Shown here: in pieces, positions 23,599 to 34,406 of the stretch
Position numbering within the stretch: the stretch's first letter is position 1
Layout: each line of letters opens with the position of its first letter
Source of the DNA: Celoporthe dispersa
Lineage: Eukaryota > Ascomycota > Sordariomycetes > Diaporthales > Cryphonectriaceae
Direction of reading: 5' to 3'
Length of the DNA stretch: 64,000 nucleotides
Assembly: GCA_016584495.1 (NCBI GenBank)
Contig: WAID01000019.1
Span: forward strand, 41,160 to 105,159
Translations under genes and position numbers: made by a program
The notes under the pieces: model-generated
Told to the model about the DNA's origin: nothing
What the model saw: the letters and a program-made list of their open reading frames with translations, nothing else
The model's database searches: none

Positions 23599-25165
23599 AT
23601 GGCTCCCTCGACTCTTTCTCCCACCAAAGATGTCGAGGCTCTCGGGGCAGAACTACCGTCAACAGTCGACCAGGAGAAGCAGCTTTTGAGGGAGAGGGAC
23701 CAGGACCAGGACCAGGACCAAGCTGTACACCACACCGAACAGACGAGGCAACGACACAGACGAACCATGGCTTCTGGACGGAGACTCCTGCTGGCAGTGC
23801 TGGCGTGCTGCCTCATGACCTTGGGCCTCGCCTCGGCTGGGTTCCACCACGCTCGAGGCCCCTGTCACGAGGAGGGTGGTGATGCTCAGCCCGCCGTTGT
23901 CGACGCTCAGCCCTCGAGGCTGTCGTCGCTGCTTAGCGCTGGCGAGATCCGCGAGCTCTTTGAGAGATTCACTCCCGGCGCCAAGGGGTATCTCGGCAAG
24001 CGTCAGGATGGAAATGTCACCGCCACCACGACCAGCATCACCACATCCGCCACCACAGTTCTGTCGTCGTCCACCGCGGCCACAGTGACTGTCAGCAGCT
24101 CCTCTGCGCCGGCTACGTCGAGCACGGCGCCCGACACCACAACCTCTGCTGTGGCCGAGACCACGCCGACGAGCACGGCTGTTGAGACGACGGTGCAGAC
24201 GACAACGCAGACCGAGACGGCCCAGGCCACGACCACCACAGCTGTCCCTACTCCCTCCTCAGAAACAACTGCTGCTTCTTCTGGTACGTCTTCATCCACT
24301 GTGTCCGCCCCTACTACATCTACTACTGCTGCTGCTGCCACAACGGCTGAGACGTCTTCAGTCGTTGCGTCCGGCAGCACAACCTCCCTATTCCTGCTTC
24401 TTCTGAAAGTCAGTCTTCACTACCTTCATCTTCTTTGACTTCCACTCTCACCTCCTCCACCACCGCCTCCTCCGCCTCCTCCACCGCTTCTTCCTCTTCG
24501 TCCAGTGCTGGGACGACCATCACTGTCACAACATCGACTACCACTGGTATGTCGGTGTAATTCTTGCAATATTGATTTTTCTTTCCCCTCCTGTGCACGC
24601 TTTCTTTTGTTTTGAGCTGGTTTACTTTGGGTTTTGCCACTATTCCGTGAACTTTCTCTCCGGAGTTTGCATTGGGGACCGCACCAGATGACTCTGGCGT
24701 GGTCCTTCTGTGTGAGCAACCACGGTTTCGGCCGGAGGAAATATGTTCTCAGAATGCCTTTTGTTTATTCCCTCCTCCCCCAACACCACCAAAGAATAAC
24801 ACTTTGCATGATACGAGAATACTGAACAATGCTGACTATTCCTCACAGCTCTATCAAGCAGCAGCCAAGGAACAACGCTCGCGACGCAGACCTCGGCCCA
24901 GACCACCGCCAGCGGCCAGACTTCAGCCGCAAGCACATCGCTCTCTTCGACCCTAGTCACCGCCACTTTCACGTCGACCCTCCCGAACGGCAGCCTCTCC
25001 GTCGTCACTAGGACCTCCTATTCTTACGTCAGCGCTGCGGCGGTCACAGGCACGGCGACCACGCCAGGTGCCAGCCTGCAGACCGATGGTGCCGCTCAGG
25101 ACAGACTGCTCACGCCAGGCCTTGCCATGGCAGGCGCCGGCTTCTGGCTGTTGCAGTACCTGTGA
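23599..25165 (+). CDS. Ser/Thr-rich GPI-anchored cell-surface (mucin-like) protein
   Basis: Predicted O-mannosylated wall or membrane protein with no enzymatic domain. Exon 1 is 23599-24546 and exon 2 is 24849-25165, split by a long 302-bp intron (donor GTATGT, branch GCTGAC, acceptor CACAG). From ATG 23767 the protein starts with a clean signal peptide (RRLLLAVLACCLMTLGLASA). From the upstream in-frame ATG 23599 it would have 56 extra residues including DQDQDQDQ, turning that segment into an internal anchor. Most of the body is Thr/Ser/Ala. The C-terminus has small residues followed by a hydrophobic tail (LLTPGLAMAGAGFWLLQYL), which fits a GPI signal. One C is missing from a run near 24390. 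With it restored the total is 422 codons from the first ATG. Confidence 0.8.
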
Positions 25166-26237
25166 TGATGATGGCGGCGGCTGCAGCACCACAACACACC
25201 ACACGCAAACCCCACCAACCCCTTCAACTCCGGCATTTTCTTTTCACTCATTCCTTTACAGCAAAAACTAGCTTTTCCTCAGCACGGCGCACATGGGCAG
25301 GGCGGTTTATCACTCTGATTTTTAATGGTTATCAGCATAGAGGATTTTGCATACATTCGGGTTTTTCTTTTTCTTTTTGCATAGCGATATTGGAACAGCG
25401 AGATACGGCGGCAAACAGTATCGGACCACTCCTTATGATACCCCAAGATAGAACACGGATATGGAGCAACAAAAAGCAATATGAGGTAGAGAAACAGGAC
25501 ACATGTCTAAAACTTAGACCGTAATCAAATCAAATACGACATCATTGAGGGAAACTCTACGATCCATCTAGTAACTCTGGTCTTCTTCTACGTGAATCAC
25601 TTGTGTGTGCATGATTATCTGTCGTTCCGGCCTGAGGAAGAAACTAAGTAGTCTTGAAAAGCAGTAGACTCCCTAATGAACCAGAGAACTTTTTTTTCAG
25701 TATTTAATATCGGGCCCCGTACTGAGTCGCATCACACTCTGACCAGCGATGCAACCTAATCTTGGCCCTGTTAACCATGGTAAGGCGAGAGCATCCCTCA
25801 GAATTCGCAGAAATAGATAGCAAGTACCAGGCATGCTTAGACAGGCGATGTATGGAAGAGAAAACATGTAAAAAACAACAAACAGATTGGGTATATTTGC
25901 TGAGTTAAGAAAACACGGAGAATTTCCATGGACTTCTCGATTGCGCGGAAAGGTCGTCGTTTTCTATAACGAATCGCAAAGATCCTCCATGTGAGCTGCT
26001 GGGGAGATACTCGGGCAAGGAGAGGACAAAACGGGGAAGGCAAATCCTCAGAGCCTGAACAAAAGTGCATAATATCCAGATCGGTATCCTGGGGACCGAC
26101 CACCTTCTGCTGCAGAAGACACGTTGGCGCCATGCCCATGTCTAGAGAGCCGCCCCTTGAGTGCGGATCCAGTTTGCAGCCCATATATTCCTCCAGCTCG
26201 CCCTCCTCCGGCCGGACCCTCTTTGGACGTGGTCGCC
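25166..26237. other. Intergenic region
   Basis: 3' flank of the surface-protein gene and of the convergent FAM32A gene. No gene seen. Confidence 0.4.
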
Positions 26238-26666
26238 TTAGCCAGGTCCGATCTTGGGCATGTCATGATGCTCGCTCAGCCTCGCCAGGTATGTGTTCAG
26301 CTCGTCGACCCGCTCTTTATGGGTCTTCAGCAGCTCGGGTCTCGTTTTGGACTTCTCGGCTAGGTCCAGCATCTTCTTCTTCTTGGCCTCCTCAAACCTC
26401 CGCTCTGTCTCCGTCTGTTGCCTCCGGATTTTAGGGCCCTCATCGACGGCCGCCTCCTCCTGCACATCCTCGTCATCGTCCTCCCTGCTGTCCCTTGGAC
26501 GCTCTGGCTCTCTGCGCTTGGAAGAGGATGAAGGCTCGTCGCCCGTCGACAGGTTCTTCTCGAGATCACTCTTGCCAGCCTTCTTCTTCTTGTGCTTCTT
26601 CACCTTGGCGCCTTTTATGCGGAGGGCGCCGCCTGCAGCTGCGGATGTGTAGTCGTCGGAAGGCAT
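26238..26666 (-). CDS. FAM32A/DUF1754-family spliceosome-associated protein
   Basis: Small basic nuclear protein; the human family member FAM32A is a spliceosomal factor acting at the second splicing step. One exon of 142 residues from ATG 26666. The family hallmarks are LRIKGAKVKKHKKKK near the N-terminus, an acidic/Ser-rich middle, a charged helix (TETERRFEEAKKKKMLDL), and the conserved C-terminus THKERVDELNTYLARLSEHH followed by DMPKIGPG and TAA. The frame is intact and the length is normal for the family. The assignment rests on the C-terminal motif. Confidence 0.85.
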   Translation of the reverse strand: MPSDDYTSAAAGGALRIKGAKVKKHKKKKAGKSDLEKNLSTGDEPSSSSKRREPERPRDSREDDDEDVQEEAAVDEGPKIRRQQTETERRFEEAKKKKMLDLAEKSKTRPELLKTHKERVDELNTYLARLSEHHDMPKIGPG

Positions 26667-28026
26667 TTCTGGAGAAGGCGGCGGCTACTCATGGGCGACT
26701 TGAGCGGTATCGCAGCGCTAGGAAGGGCGTAATTGCTAAGCACCTCTTGATGAGGAGGTTGATAGTCGAAGCAGGAGGTCGAGGGTGAGAAAAAGACGGA
26801 ACGTCGAGGTGGACTGTTAGGGGCAGTTGACGAGCAGAAGAGGCCCAGCGGGCTTGTATCGATGGCAGGCATGCGGGCCGCCCACCCCAGCTCAGCTTAT
26901 GTAATAGAGACCCCACATTGGTCCCTGGTCCCACTCGGTCTCCTGCTTTAAAACTGCGCGCACCGCTGAAAATTTTTGTTCCTTTTTCTCCTTCTCCTCT
27001 TCAGATCAAAAAGTATTCACGGAGCTGCCACGACCGTCACCTCGATATCTACAGTGCCGTGTTGCCATGTTTTCTTCGGGAAACCCTCCGGAGATGAATT
27101 TTATCCTCGATTAGGAAGTCTCGCACTCTGCACTCTGTGGGTGTGAGATGCCAATGACGGGAGACATACATATACGTACCTTGGGAGGGCTCTGAAAGGG
27201 AGACCAACCTGCGCGAAGGGATCTCACGACTTGGCGCTGGTGGGACAAGGGCGCGTTGGCTTGAGCCAGGTGCGCCCACTCGCTTGCCTAGTGAGCGATA
27301 TCTCATGATTTCAATCATGCGTGGCTGCCTTGCTTGCCTCGATTCTATTTAGATCTGACACGCTCCTCGTAGTCCTCCGACACTGAACCTCCTGCTGCGC
27401 TGCATTCCAGTACTGGAGCCCTTCTAAGTTAGAGGGTGTGTCTCACCGGAGGACCCAATATGTGTCAGGCGCCGCATGCGTGCACACCAATGACTGCCGC
27501 GGGCCCTGACGCCAACATGGCCCCAATTAATGTCCACCTGTCTTTGTGGTTTGCTCCCTTGAGGCTGGCCGGTGACTACGCTCCGCGGTCGGCCCCTTTA
27601 CCGCCACATCTGTCGCCCAGTCTAAGAAGAAGAAAGGGGAGAAAAACAAGGAGCACACAGGGCGCAAAGGGTTCTGGACCAGTCCTGTGTTGCACTTTTA
27701 CCTGCTGCCACGTAGGCAGGGAGGGAGGCCATGGCAGCCTCGTGACCCTAAGCGGGACGCGTGTTCCTGCCTACCGCATTCCTCACCTAAGTATTCTATA
27801 CACATGGGCAACGTCCAGTCGGGGGTAGGGGAGGGGGCATATAGGACTGGTAGAAGAACCTATCTGTGCTTCTTTTGATTTTGATCTCTCTCGTGTTCCT
27901 GTTCTCTATCCGCTTCTTCATCGTCTTCTACGAGACCCTCTGTCCAGTCAGTCTCGTCATGTCCGCAAGTTTTTGATAGCACTCGTGGCGCTTCGACCCG
28001 CCGGTCGTTTTTATTTCGTTGCTTAT
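26667..28026. other. Intergenic region
   Basis: No supported gene. Frames near 26689-26934 (-) and 27436-27828 (+) have no recognisable domain. CT-rich sequence at about 27860-27960 may be the 5' leader of the following gene. Confidence 0.4.
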
Positions 28027-28717
28027 ATGATTTCATTACTCGCGTTTCTCCCCTCGCACCTCACGATAATAGACATGATGTTGTGAGTATTTTCCTAGCC
28101 GTCGAGAACAGGTTGGGCTCCCCCACCAACATCCTCCCGCCACCAGGTACGAGTCTACTACACAACAACGCGCGGGCCTCGTCCTCACTGGGACCCAACC
28201 CGCCCCCGCGATCCCGATACCCGCCATATCGGTCTTCACGACAGAGTACTGCTTCACCGCCCAAGCCGCCGACTCGACCACACAATGGCCCGCAACCTAT
28301 ACGGTGCAGGAAGTCTGCACCGGCGACCAGGCGACCTGGACAGCCCCAGCACCGCCGCCCAACTTCGTCACCACCATCGTCACCTGTAACGCCTGCGAGA
28401 CGCCCACGCAGACCATCACCTGCCCACTGGACACGGCGGGCCGGTCCGGCGCCGTGAGCATCTGGGGCAACGGCGTTACCGCCACCGCCACCGCCACCGC
28501 CACGTCGGTCTCGAACGCCTCAGAAGGGGCCAGCATGAGGACTGCGTGGTGGGCGGGCGCGCTGCTAACACAGAGCGGGCCGCCGACGGGTCACTATATG
28601 CTGCCCTCGCCATCGGGGTATGTCACTGGTGCTGCTGCGGCGGTGGTAGACTGGGGAGATCTGGCGTTGATTTCAGGGATGCTTATACTCACGATGGGAT
28701 GGCTGGTGTTGCAATGA
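28027..28717 (+). CDS. Small cysteine-containing surface-type protein, unknown
   Basis: Not recognised. An exon from about 28147 encodes VFTTEYCFTAQAADSTTQW, then VQEVCTGDQATW, TTIVTCNACETPTQTITC and a run of Thr-Ala repeats. It ends in a hydrophobic C-terminus (LALISGMLILTMGWLVLQ) like a GPI signal. A 64-bp intron (28083-28146; donor GTGAGT, acceptor CACCAG) can join it in phase to ATG 28027 (MISLLAFLPSHLTIIDMML) or ATG 28075. The N-terminus is only weakly signal-like, so the first exon may be wrong. The cysteine spacing and tail suggest a secreted, anchored protein. Confidence 0.5.
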
Positions 28718-29043
28718 AGTTTCTGAAATGAGCGTATTGATTTTGACGTCGTTATGTCTGCTGTTTTCCGATATCAAGGAGGATCTTTCTTTTTTTACTC
28801 TTCCCCCTCCCCCTTCATACAATGAATGTCCTTCCCTAGCACTCAATCTCATAGCCAGAATATTCAAGTATGCATTTTTTTCTTCTGCCAAGTGGCTTGT
28901 GATTTATGCATACCCTCCGCCATACGCCGGTTGCAATAATCATGGAAAGGACGCTCCAAAATATATTTTAAAAAAAGCCACACCCTCATGATCGTTCGTT
29001 GTCGGCTAGTTTCCACACCTAAAGCGTGTCTATACCCCGATCG
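28718..29043. other. Intergenic region
   Basis: Convergent 3' flanks. Nothing seen beyond AT-rich stretches. Confidence 0.4.
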
Positions 29044-29485
29044 CTAGTCCACAAGCACTCCATCACCCTTCTTGCTGCGGTGCTGGTCTCTCACAAATTC
29101 CTCGATCTGCGTATCGTGATCTGGCCGCTCTGGTGGGCCGGGGGCTTTGGTCTTGGCCTCCGACGTGGCAGCGTCGCCCTCTTGCTTGCCTAAAACCTTG
29201 CCTGCTGCCGGGACATATTGCGAGACTTTTACAAGATCCAGTGTAAGCCCCTCTTCGACCTTGAATCGAACCTGGCTGGGGCTCTATAAGGATGGCTTGC
29301 TTGCTTAGGAGAGACTGCTCACCTTTCTCGACAATCTGCTCCATCACGCCGCCGCTGCTGCCTTCACTTCTGTTACCCTGTTCGGGAAACTTGATCTTGT
29401 GGGCGGCCTCGTCCAGCTGGTCTTTGTAGCTTAGGTTGGCGTTGTCCTCGTTCTGGACCTCGATATTTGGCTTGGCGGAAGACAT
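29044..29485 (-). CDS. Small conserved fungal protein of unknown function
   Basis: Two exons, 29485-29323 and 29225-29044, total 115 codons. The 97-bp intron has donor GTGAGC and branch CTTAC. The acceptor, TTGTAAAAG, is atypical, but it alone restores phase and yields a continuous motif IVEKVSQYVPAAGKVLG. The N-terminus MSSAKPNIEVQNED is followed by NLSYKDQLDEAAHKIKFPE. The C-terminus is IEEFVRDQHRSKKGDGVLVD. No membrane segment or signal. It looks like a soluble, highly charged protein found widely in ascomycetes, but I cannot name a function. The exon structure is well supported by length and phase. Confidence 0.75.
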
Positions 29486-30157
29486 ATTGAGAGATCTTGG
29501 TCCTGGGCGTTGTGAATCAGAGACGTGCCAAGTATTTCACTTCAGGGAGGGCTCAGGATGTGTGCTTGTCTGTCAAGATTGTTCATGGACTGAGTTTGCA
29601 GTTGTTTGCTGAACGGTGTGTACGGTTCTATAGACTGCTATGGTAGGAAGATGTGACGTCACTCGGTCGGCCTCTCAGCCAGCCTCTTTCAAGGGTGAGA
29701 TTGAGCCTTGTTGGCTCTGCTGATCTTCTGGTGTTGACTTCCCTACGAAAGAACTTGATGTATACTATCAAAAGGAATAGACCTAACTTTTGTCAGATCT
29801 CCTGCGCTTCCTCTCGTCCCCACATTGTTATTTTTTCTTCAAAAGGAACAAGATTCAAAATGTCCATGCGAAGGATAAATCCCGAACGATACCCATGTAT
29901 TTTGTCTGCAAGGGATAAACCCTGCCAAATTGATAAGCGATAACCTTAAATCTCATAGCCGATCCGGACGCCGACAGCGGGTCTCGTCTGAAGTCATCGA
30001 GGTATTTTCAAAAAGTTGATGAGCTGAGCATCAGACGACATTTTCCCTCCCAACCTCCACTTCCGACTGCTCTCTCCTCTCCCGCGCAGCTTCCAGGCCG
30101 CCTCCTCCCCCTTCCTCTTCCTCCTAGTCGTATCAGAACCACTTCCCTCTCCGAACG
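29486..30157. promoter_or_regulatory. Divergent promoter region
   Basis: Separates the small conserved gene from the CobW gene, which is transcribed the other way. Pyrimidine-rich sequence precedes the CobW start. No gene seen. Confidence 0.4.
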
Positions 30158-31345
30158 ATGGCGCCCATACCGATCACGATCATCACGGGCTTCCTCGGCT
30201 CCGGCAAGACGACGCTCATCCTCAACCTCATACCACAGCTGCGCGCCGCCAACCCGGGCTACCGGCTCGCCCTCCTCAAGAACGAGTTTGGCGACCTGGC
30301 CGTCGACTCACAGCTCGCCTCGTCCAGCGCCATCTCGGGCGTGCGCGAGATGCTCAACGGGTGCATCTGCTGCAACCTGGTCGGCCAGCTGGGCGAGGCC
30401 CTCGAGGAGCTGCGCGCCGGCGTGACCCCGGATCGTGTCGTCGTCGAGACCTCTGGCTCCGCGTTTCCAGCCACCCTGGCTATGGAAATCAACCGCCTCG
30501 CCCGCCGCACGGGTGATTACGTCCTCGACGGCGTGGTGAGCGTCATTGATGTCGAGAACTGGCAGGGGTACGAGGACACGAGCGTCACGGCGAGGCTGCA
30601 GGCGAAATATACGGATCTGATCGTCTTCAACAAGTGAGTGTCGAGCCATATCACTACTACTCGTCCAAGGCCTTCCCGCTTGGGCGGGAAAGGGAAGGGA
30701 AAAACATACGGTATGCCTGACCCTGGATATAGGTGGGAGAAATGTGATGAGCGCAGGTTCGATGAATGTCTAGATCGTGTAGGCGATCTGGAAGTCGACA
30801 CAGCCTGGGTCAAGAGCGACAAGGGCCGGGTACCCATGGGCGTCGTCTTTGGCATTGACGGCGGCCTCGCACAGGCCCTGGCGGAAGGATCGGACAGCCA
30901 TGCTCACGACCACGACCACGACAAAGGCCACCAGTCAGAGGTGGAAGTCCTGTCCATCGAGCTCAGTGGACCAAAAGGCTCGACCGTAAACGCACAAAAC
31001 CTCCAAAAGCTTCTAAAGACGGCGCCAAAGGACGAGGTCTACCGGATCAAGGCCGTCTTGTCGACATCAACAACAGTCCGAGGCTCAGACGAGGACATGT
31101 CCATCCCCACACCACCACATCCTCAGAGCAGGTTCATCCTGAACTGGGCGTTTGGCCGGTGGACCTTCACACCAGTACCAGACGATGTCACAGAGCACGA
31201 CTCGAGCAACCACAAGATACTGAGGATGACCATGATCCTGGCACGGTACGAGAGCACCAAGTGGAAGAAGAAGCTAGAGGGCGGCGGCCTACTCGAGCTA
31301 GACGGCGGGGATAGAGGTGAGTTGGTCGTTACAAAGATTTCCTAA
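30158..31345 (+). CDS. CobW/COG0523-family GTPase (putative metallochaperone)
   Basis: G3E GTPase; relatives deliver zinc to client proteins such as methionine aminopeptidase. Two exons, 30158-30633 and 30733-31345, with a 99-bp intron (donor GTGAGT), total 363 codons exactly in frame. The Walker A is GFLGSGKTT (residues 10-18). The family metal-binding motif GCICC is at about residues 68-72. VVVETSGSAFPA is the switch region and LIVFNK the guanine-specificity loop start. After the intron comes WEKCDERRFDECLDRVGDL. A histidine-rich loop, HAHDHDHDKGH, lies near residues 205-215 and the CobW C-terminal domain follows (SRFILNWAFGRWTFTP). No frame defect. The substrate metal is not proven by sequence. 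Confidence 0.93.
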
Positions 31346-31552
31346 AGATGAAGATCGATGGAAGGTCGTCTTCACATGGTCACAGTCCTACACATAGACA
31401 AGAAGAGAGTGGCTACATCGTTGTCCATCTATAATAGAAGGTATATAAACAGACACAAGACGGAGAGTCGCGGCGAATCTTGGCCGAAAAGGTGCCCTAA
31501 TTCACAACCTGTCAACTTCGCCTCAATCAATTCGATTTTAGCACCGAGCTCT

Positions 31553-33584
31553 TCAAAACATCTCAGGATGCTCATACTCCTCAGGCAAGTCGGCGTACAT
31601 GTCATAAATCGATACAATCCGGTCATAGACACTCGAGTCCATCGACGCCCTTTGCTCAAGACTGCAGGGTCAGTCAGTCAGTCGGTCGGATCCCACTCCC
31701 ACACGACAGCAGACCAGGGCGCAACACATCGAACAACGTACCTAGCAGTATCCTTTCCCTCCTTCTCGGCATAATAGCTGAACCAGTCTCCATAGCTTCC
31801 TCCCGCCTCGTGCTTCCTCTCCCCGCCCGCATCTCGACCCCTCGTTCTCGTTCGCCAACATCTTCATCGTGTCGCCATCCTCATTACCACCATCGTCCGG
31901 ACAGTGGATCACCTGCCTCTCGCCGGAATGCACGCTACCAACACGAATGACCTCGTTGCCTTCCCCACTCATCATACGCCGCCCCAGATGGTACAGCGCA
32001 GACTCGGACGTCTCGACCCGCGCCTGCGACGGGATGGACACCCTGCGCAGGGGCGGTGACGAGAACACCTCGAGCTGTTGTGCGACGTACGGCGTGGGCG
32101 AGATGCTGAGCGACCGCGAGCTGAATCTGTATGGTTCCAGGATGGGTGTCTGCGGGCTTGAGCTGCCCCTCACTGCCTTTGGCCATGAAATAGTCCGGGG
32201 AAGACGTGAGGTTGCCTCGCTGAGACGGCCTCGTCGGGGTGCTGTCAATGGTAAAGGGCTTGGCCTTTCGTGGTGAGAGGGTCGGCGGGGAGAGACTCGG
32301 TGTCCTGACATCGATATCTTCGTAGTCAGAGTCAGAGTCCTCCGTGTCTGAGTCCTTTTGCTTATATTTCGCCTGGCATCTGTTGCACATTCTGGTGTCT
32401 GGCCTGCAGGACCATGGGCACACAAGGCATGTCTTGTTTGGTGGTGTCCTTGGCGCTTGAGCACTTGTGCTTTCGGCGCTCTTCGTGTTCTGAGCCTCGC
32501 CAGATTCTCCTAGCGACAGGGCCGCTGTTCCGGTTCCCCCTCGTCACTGTCGGCCCTCACGCTGCTCCTCATACTGCTCCTCGGCTTCCTGGCCCACGCC
32601 TCTGCATCATCCCGCCGCGGCCGGGGCGGGGTCTTTAGATGTTCCCTGGCCACAGCGGTGTCGTTCAGCCCTGGCGACCTGCTTGGAGCCGCTGTCGAAA
32701 CGGGTGACCACGACAACGGGCTGAGCGTGCTGTGCATGTTCGTCCCCTGCTTGTTGACCCTGGCCTTCGAGTCCAGCGCTATCAGTGCCCTCTGCGACAG
32801 CGGACGTGGGGCCCGTGCCGAGTCCCCGCTGATGATACTCTGGACGCCGTGGCTGTCAATCGACCGTGGTGTGCTGGGCGTCATGGGGTGCTGAGCAGCC
32901 CCGTCGATGGTCTCCGTCGTCGGCATGAAGACCGCGGTCACGGGCGTCATGGGACTGCCTAGTACAGACTCGAGCCGCGCCGCTTCTGGTCTTCTGGGGA
33001 CGGAGGGGCCCGAAGAACTGGTTGTCCGAAGTGAAAAGTGGCCATGCCATTCTGAGGGATGGCAATGAATGGCGGCCGCCGGGTCTTGCTTATAGGAGCA
33101 CCTCCACGGTCTTGTGGATCCCTGTTTGGTTCTCGACTGTCGACCGACTCATCATATCTCGGACCAGGAACAGTCAAGCTCGCCGTCCTCGCCTCCTCTC
33201 CGCTCACACTTCCCTCTCCGCCGCCACTGCCTTCACCTCCCTCGCCTGCGCAAACATTTCCTTGAGTGCCTCCTCGCACTCACGCTCCGTGCGTGGGTTT
33301 AGCGGCGTCGGTGGTGAGTATAGTGGCATCCTGTCTGGTTCGTGTACGATCCTGAACGTATCTGCCGCCGTGCTGCCAGATGTAGGCGTTGTCGTCGTGG
33401 TGCCCCGGGGCGACGGCTGTGACCTGAGGCCAAAGATACCGCTGTTGCTGCTGTCTGACGGCCGCACGAGCTTGTTGATCCTGGACAGGAGCTTCGCCTT
33501 TGTGCTGCTGCTGTTGGGGCTGCTTGGGCTGCTGAGGGTCGAGGTGGAGGGATTCTGGTGGACGTCGCGGTGGTGTCGGTTCAT
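31553..33584 (-). CDS. Conserved fungal protein with a cysteine-rich, zinc-ribbon-like segment
   Basis: I do not recognise a named family. From ATG 33584 (MNRHHRDVHQNPSTSTLSS) the protein is Ser/Pro-rich and largely disordered. A short helical segment (ERECEEALKEMFAQAREVK) comes first, then phosphorylation-type Ser/Pro stretches (PMTPSTPRSIDSHGVQSI). A compact cysteine motif lies near 32440-32390 (NKTCLVCPWSCRPDTRMCNRC, five cysteines). Acidic Ser repeats follow (DSDTEDSDSDYED), then ISPTPYVAQQLEVF. The end, GGSYGDWFSYYAEKEGKD, is spliced through an 80-bp intron (31741-31662, branch CTGAC) to a final exon encoding SSVYDRIVSIYDMYADLPEE and a TGA at 31553. At least five frame changes occur (near 33230, 33000, 32535, 32195 and 31795), mostly at G or C runs. 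Confidence 0.65.
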
Positions 33585-34406
33585 GCTGGGCAACAGGAGG
33601 GCACAATTACGTAGTTAGGCGCGAGCAGCGCGCGTCCCGACTGGAATGTTTACGAAGATGCGCGATTCTAGCATGACATGCCTTTTATCTTTTTCTTTTA
33701 ATGGGAGAATTCCAGACGGACGAGACCGAGGCTGATACCTATCGCCGGGCGCAGCTGGTCTCCAACTCCGTGCGCATTAAAAAAAAAAAAAGGAAGAAGA
33801 AGTGAGTAACAAAGAATCACCGTGGTGAGTGTGAGCCTGTTGGCCCTTTCCAAGCCCTCGCCTGCTTAAACTTGCGTCACGGTTGCCTTTGTCCTTGTCA
33901 TGCAGCATGCCGAGTCCTTCTGAGCAAACCATTTTGGACGGTCGTTGTGTGGGAGGTCGAACGAACCCGGACAAAGGATCGATCAATTGCTAGTAAGTAC
34001 AGACTCGCTCCCTTGACTGGGCGTGAGACACACACATATCCACGATTCGTGACGAGGGATACACAGCGCCTGCGGAGGCTAAATGGTCTGGTCCGTAGAT
34101 ACACAGAGAATCATTATGCTGTCATTTCTTCCGGTCTGATGCGTTTCTAGAATATAACGACGCCTGAGTGCTATGCACAATGCTCTTTGAACAACCCGAC
34201 CGGCTTGACGAAAACCTGCGACTGTGCAGAAAGACCGTGAAGTGACTGAATGCGCCAGGTGTAACTGCTTGAGAAGGAGATTCCCTCCCGAGAGCATCCC
34301 TTCGTCAGACTTGTAAACGCCCCACGGGACGCAATCTCACAGCGGCAGCCTGTCGAGGCGGGATGCGACATCTTGGGGTTGATGGACGACACCTTTCTCC
34401 TCTCGC
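33585..34406. other. Intergenic region
   Basis: No supported gene. An A run of about 14 bases at 33779-33792 and AT-rich patches. It contains the promoter of the preceding minus-strand gene and the 3' flank of the SLC12 gene. Confidence 0.4.

Noticed and set aside
31669..31700. cagt/gactgact tandem repeat as a regulatory element
   Set aside because: It lies inside an 80-bp intron near the branch point; a simple repeat with no further support.
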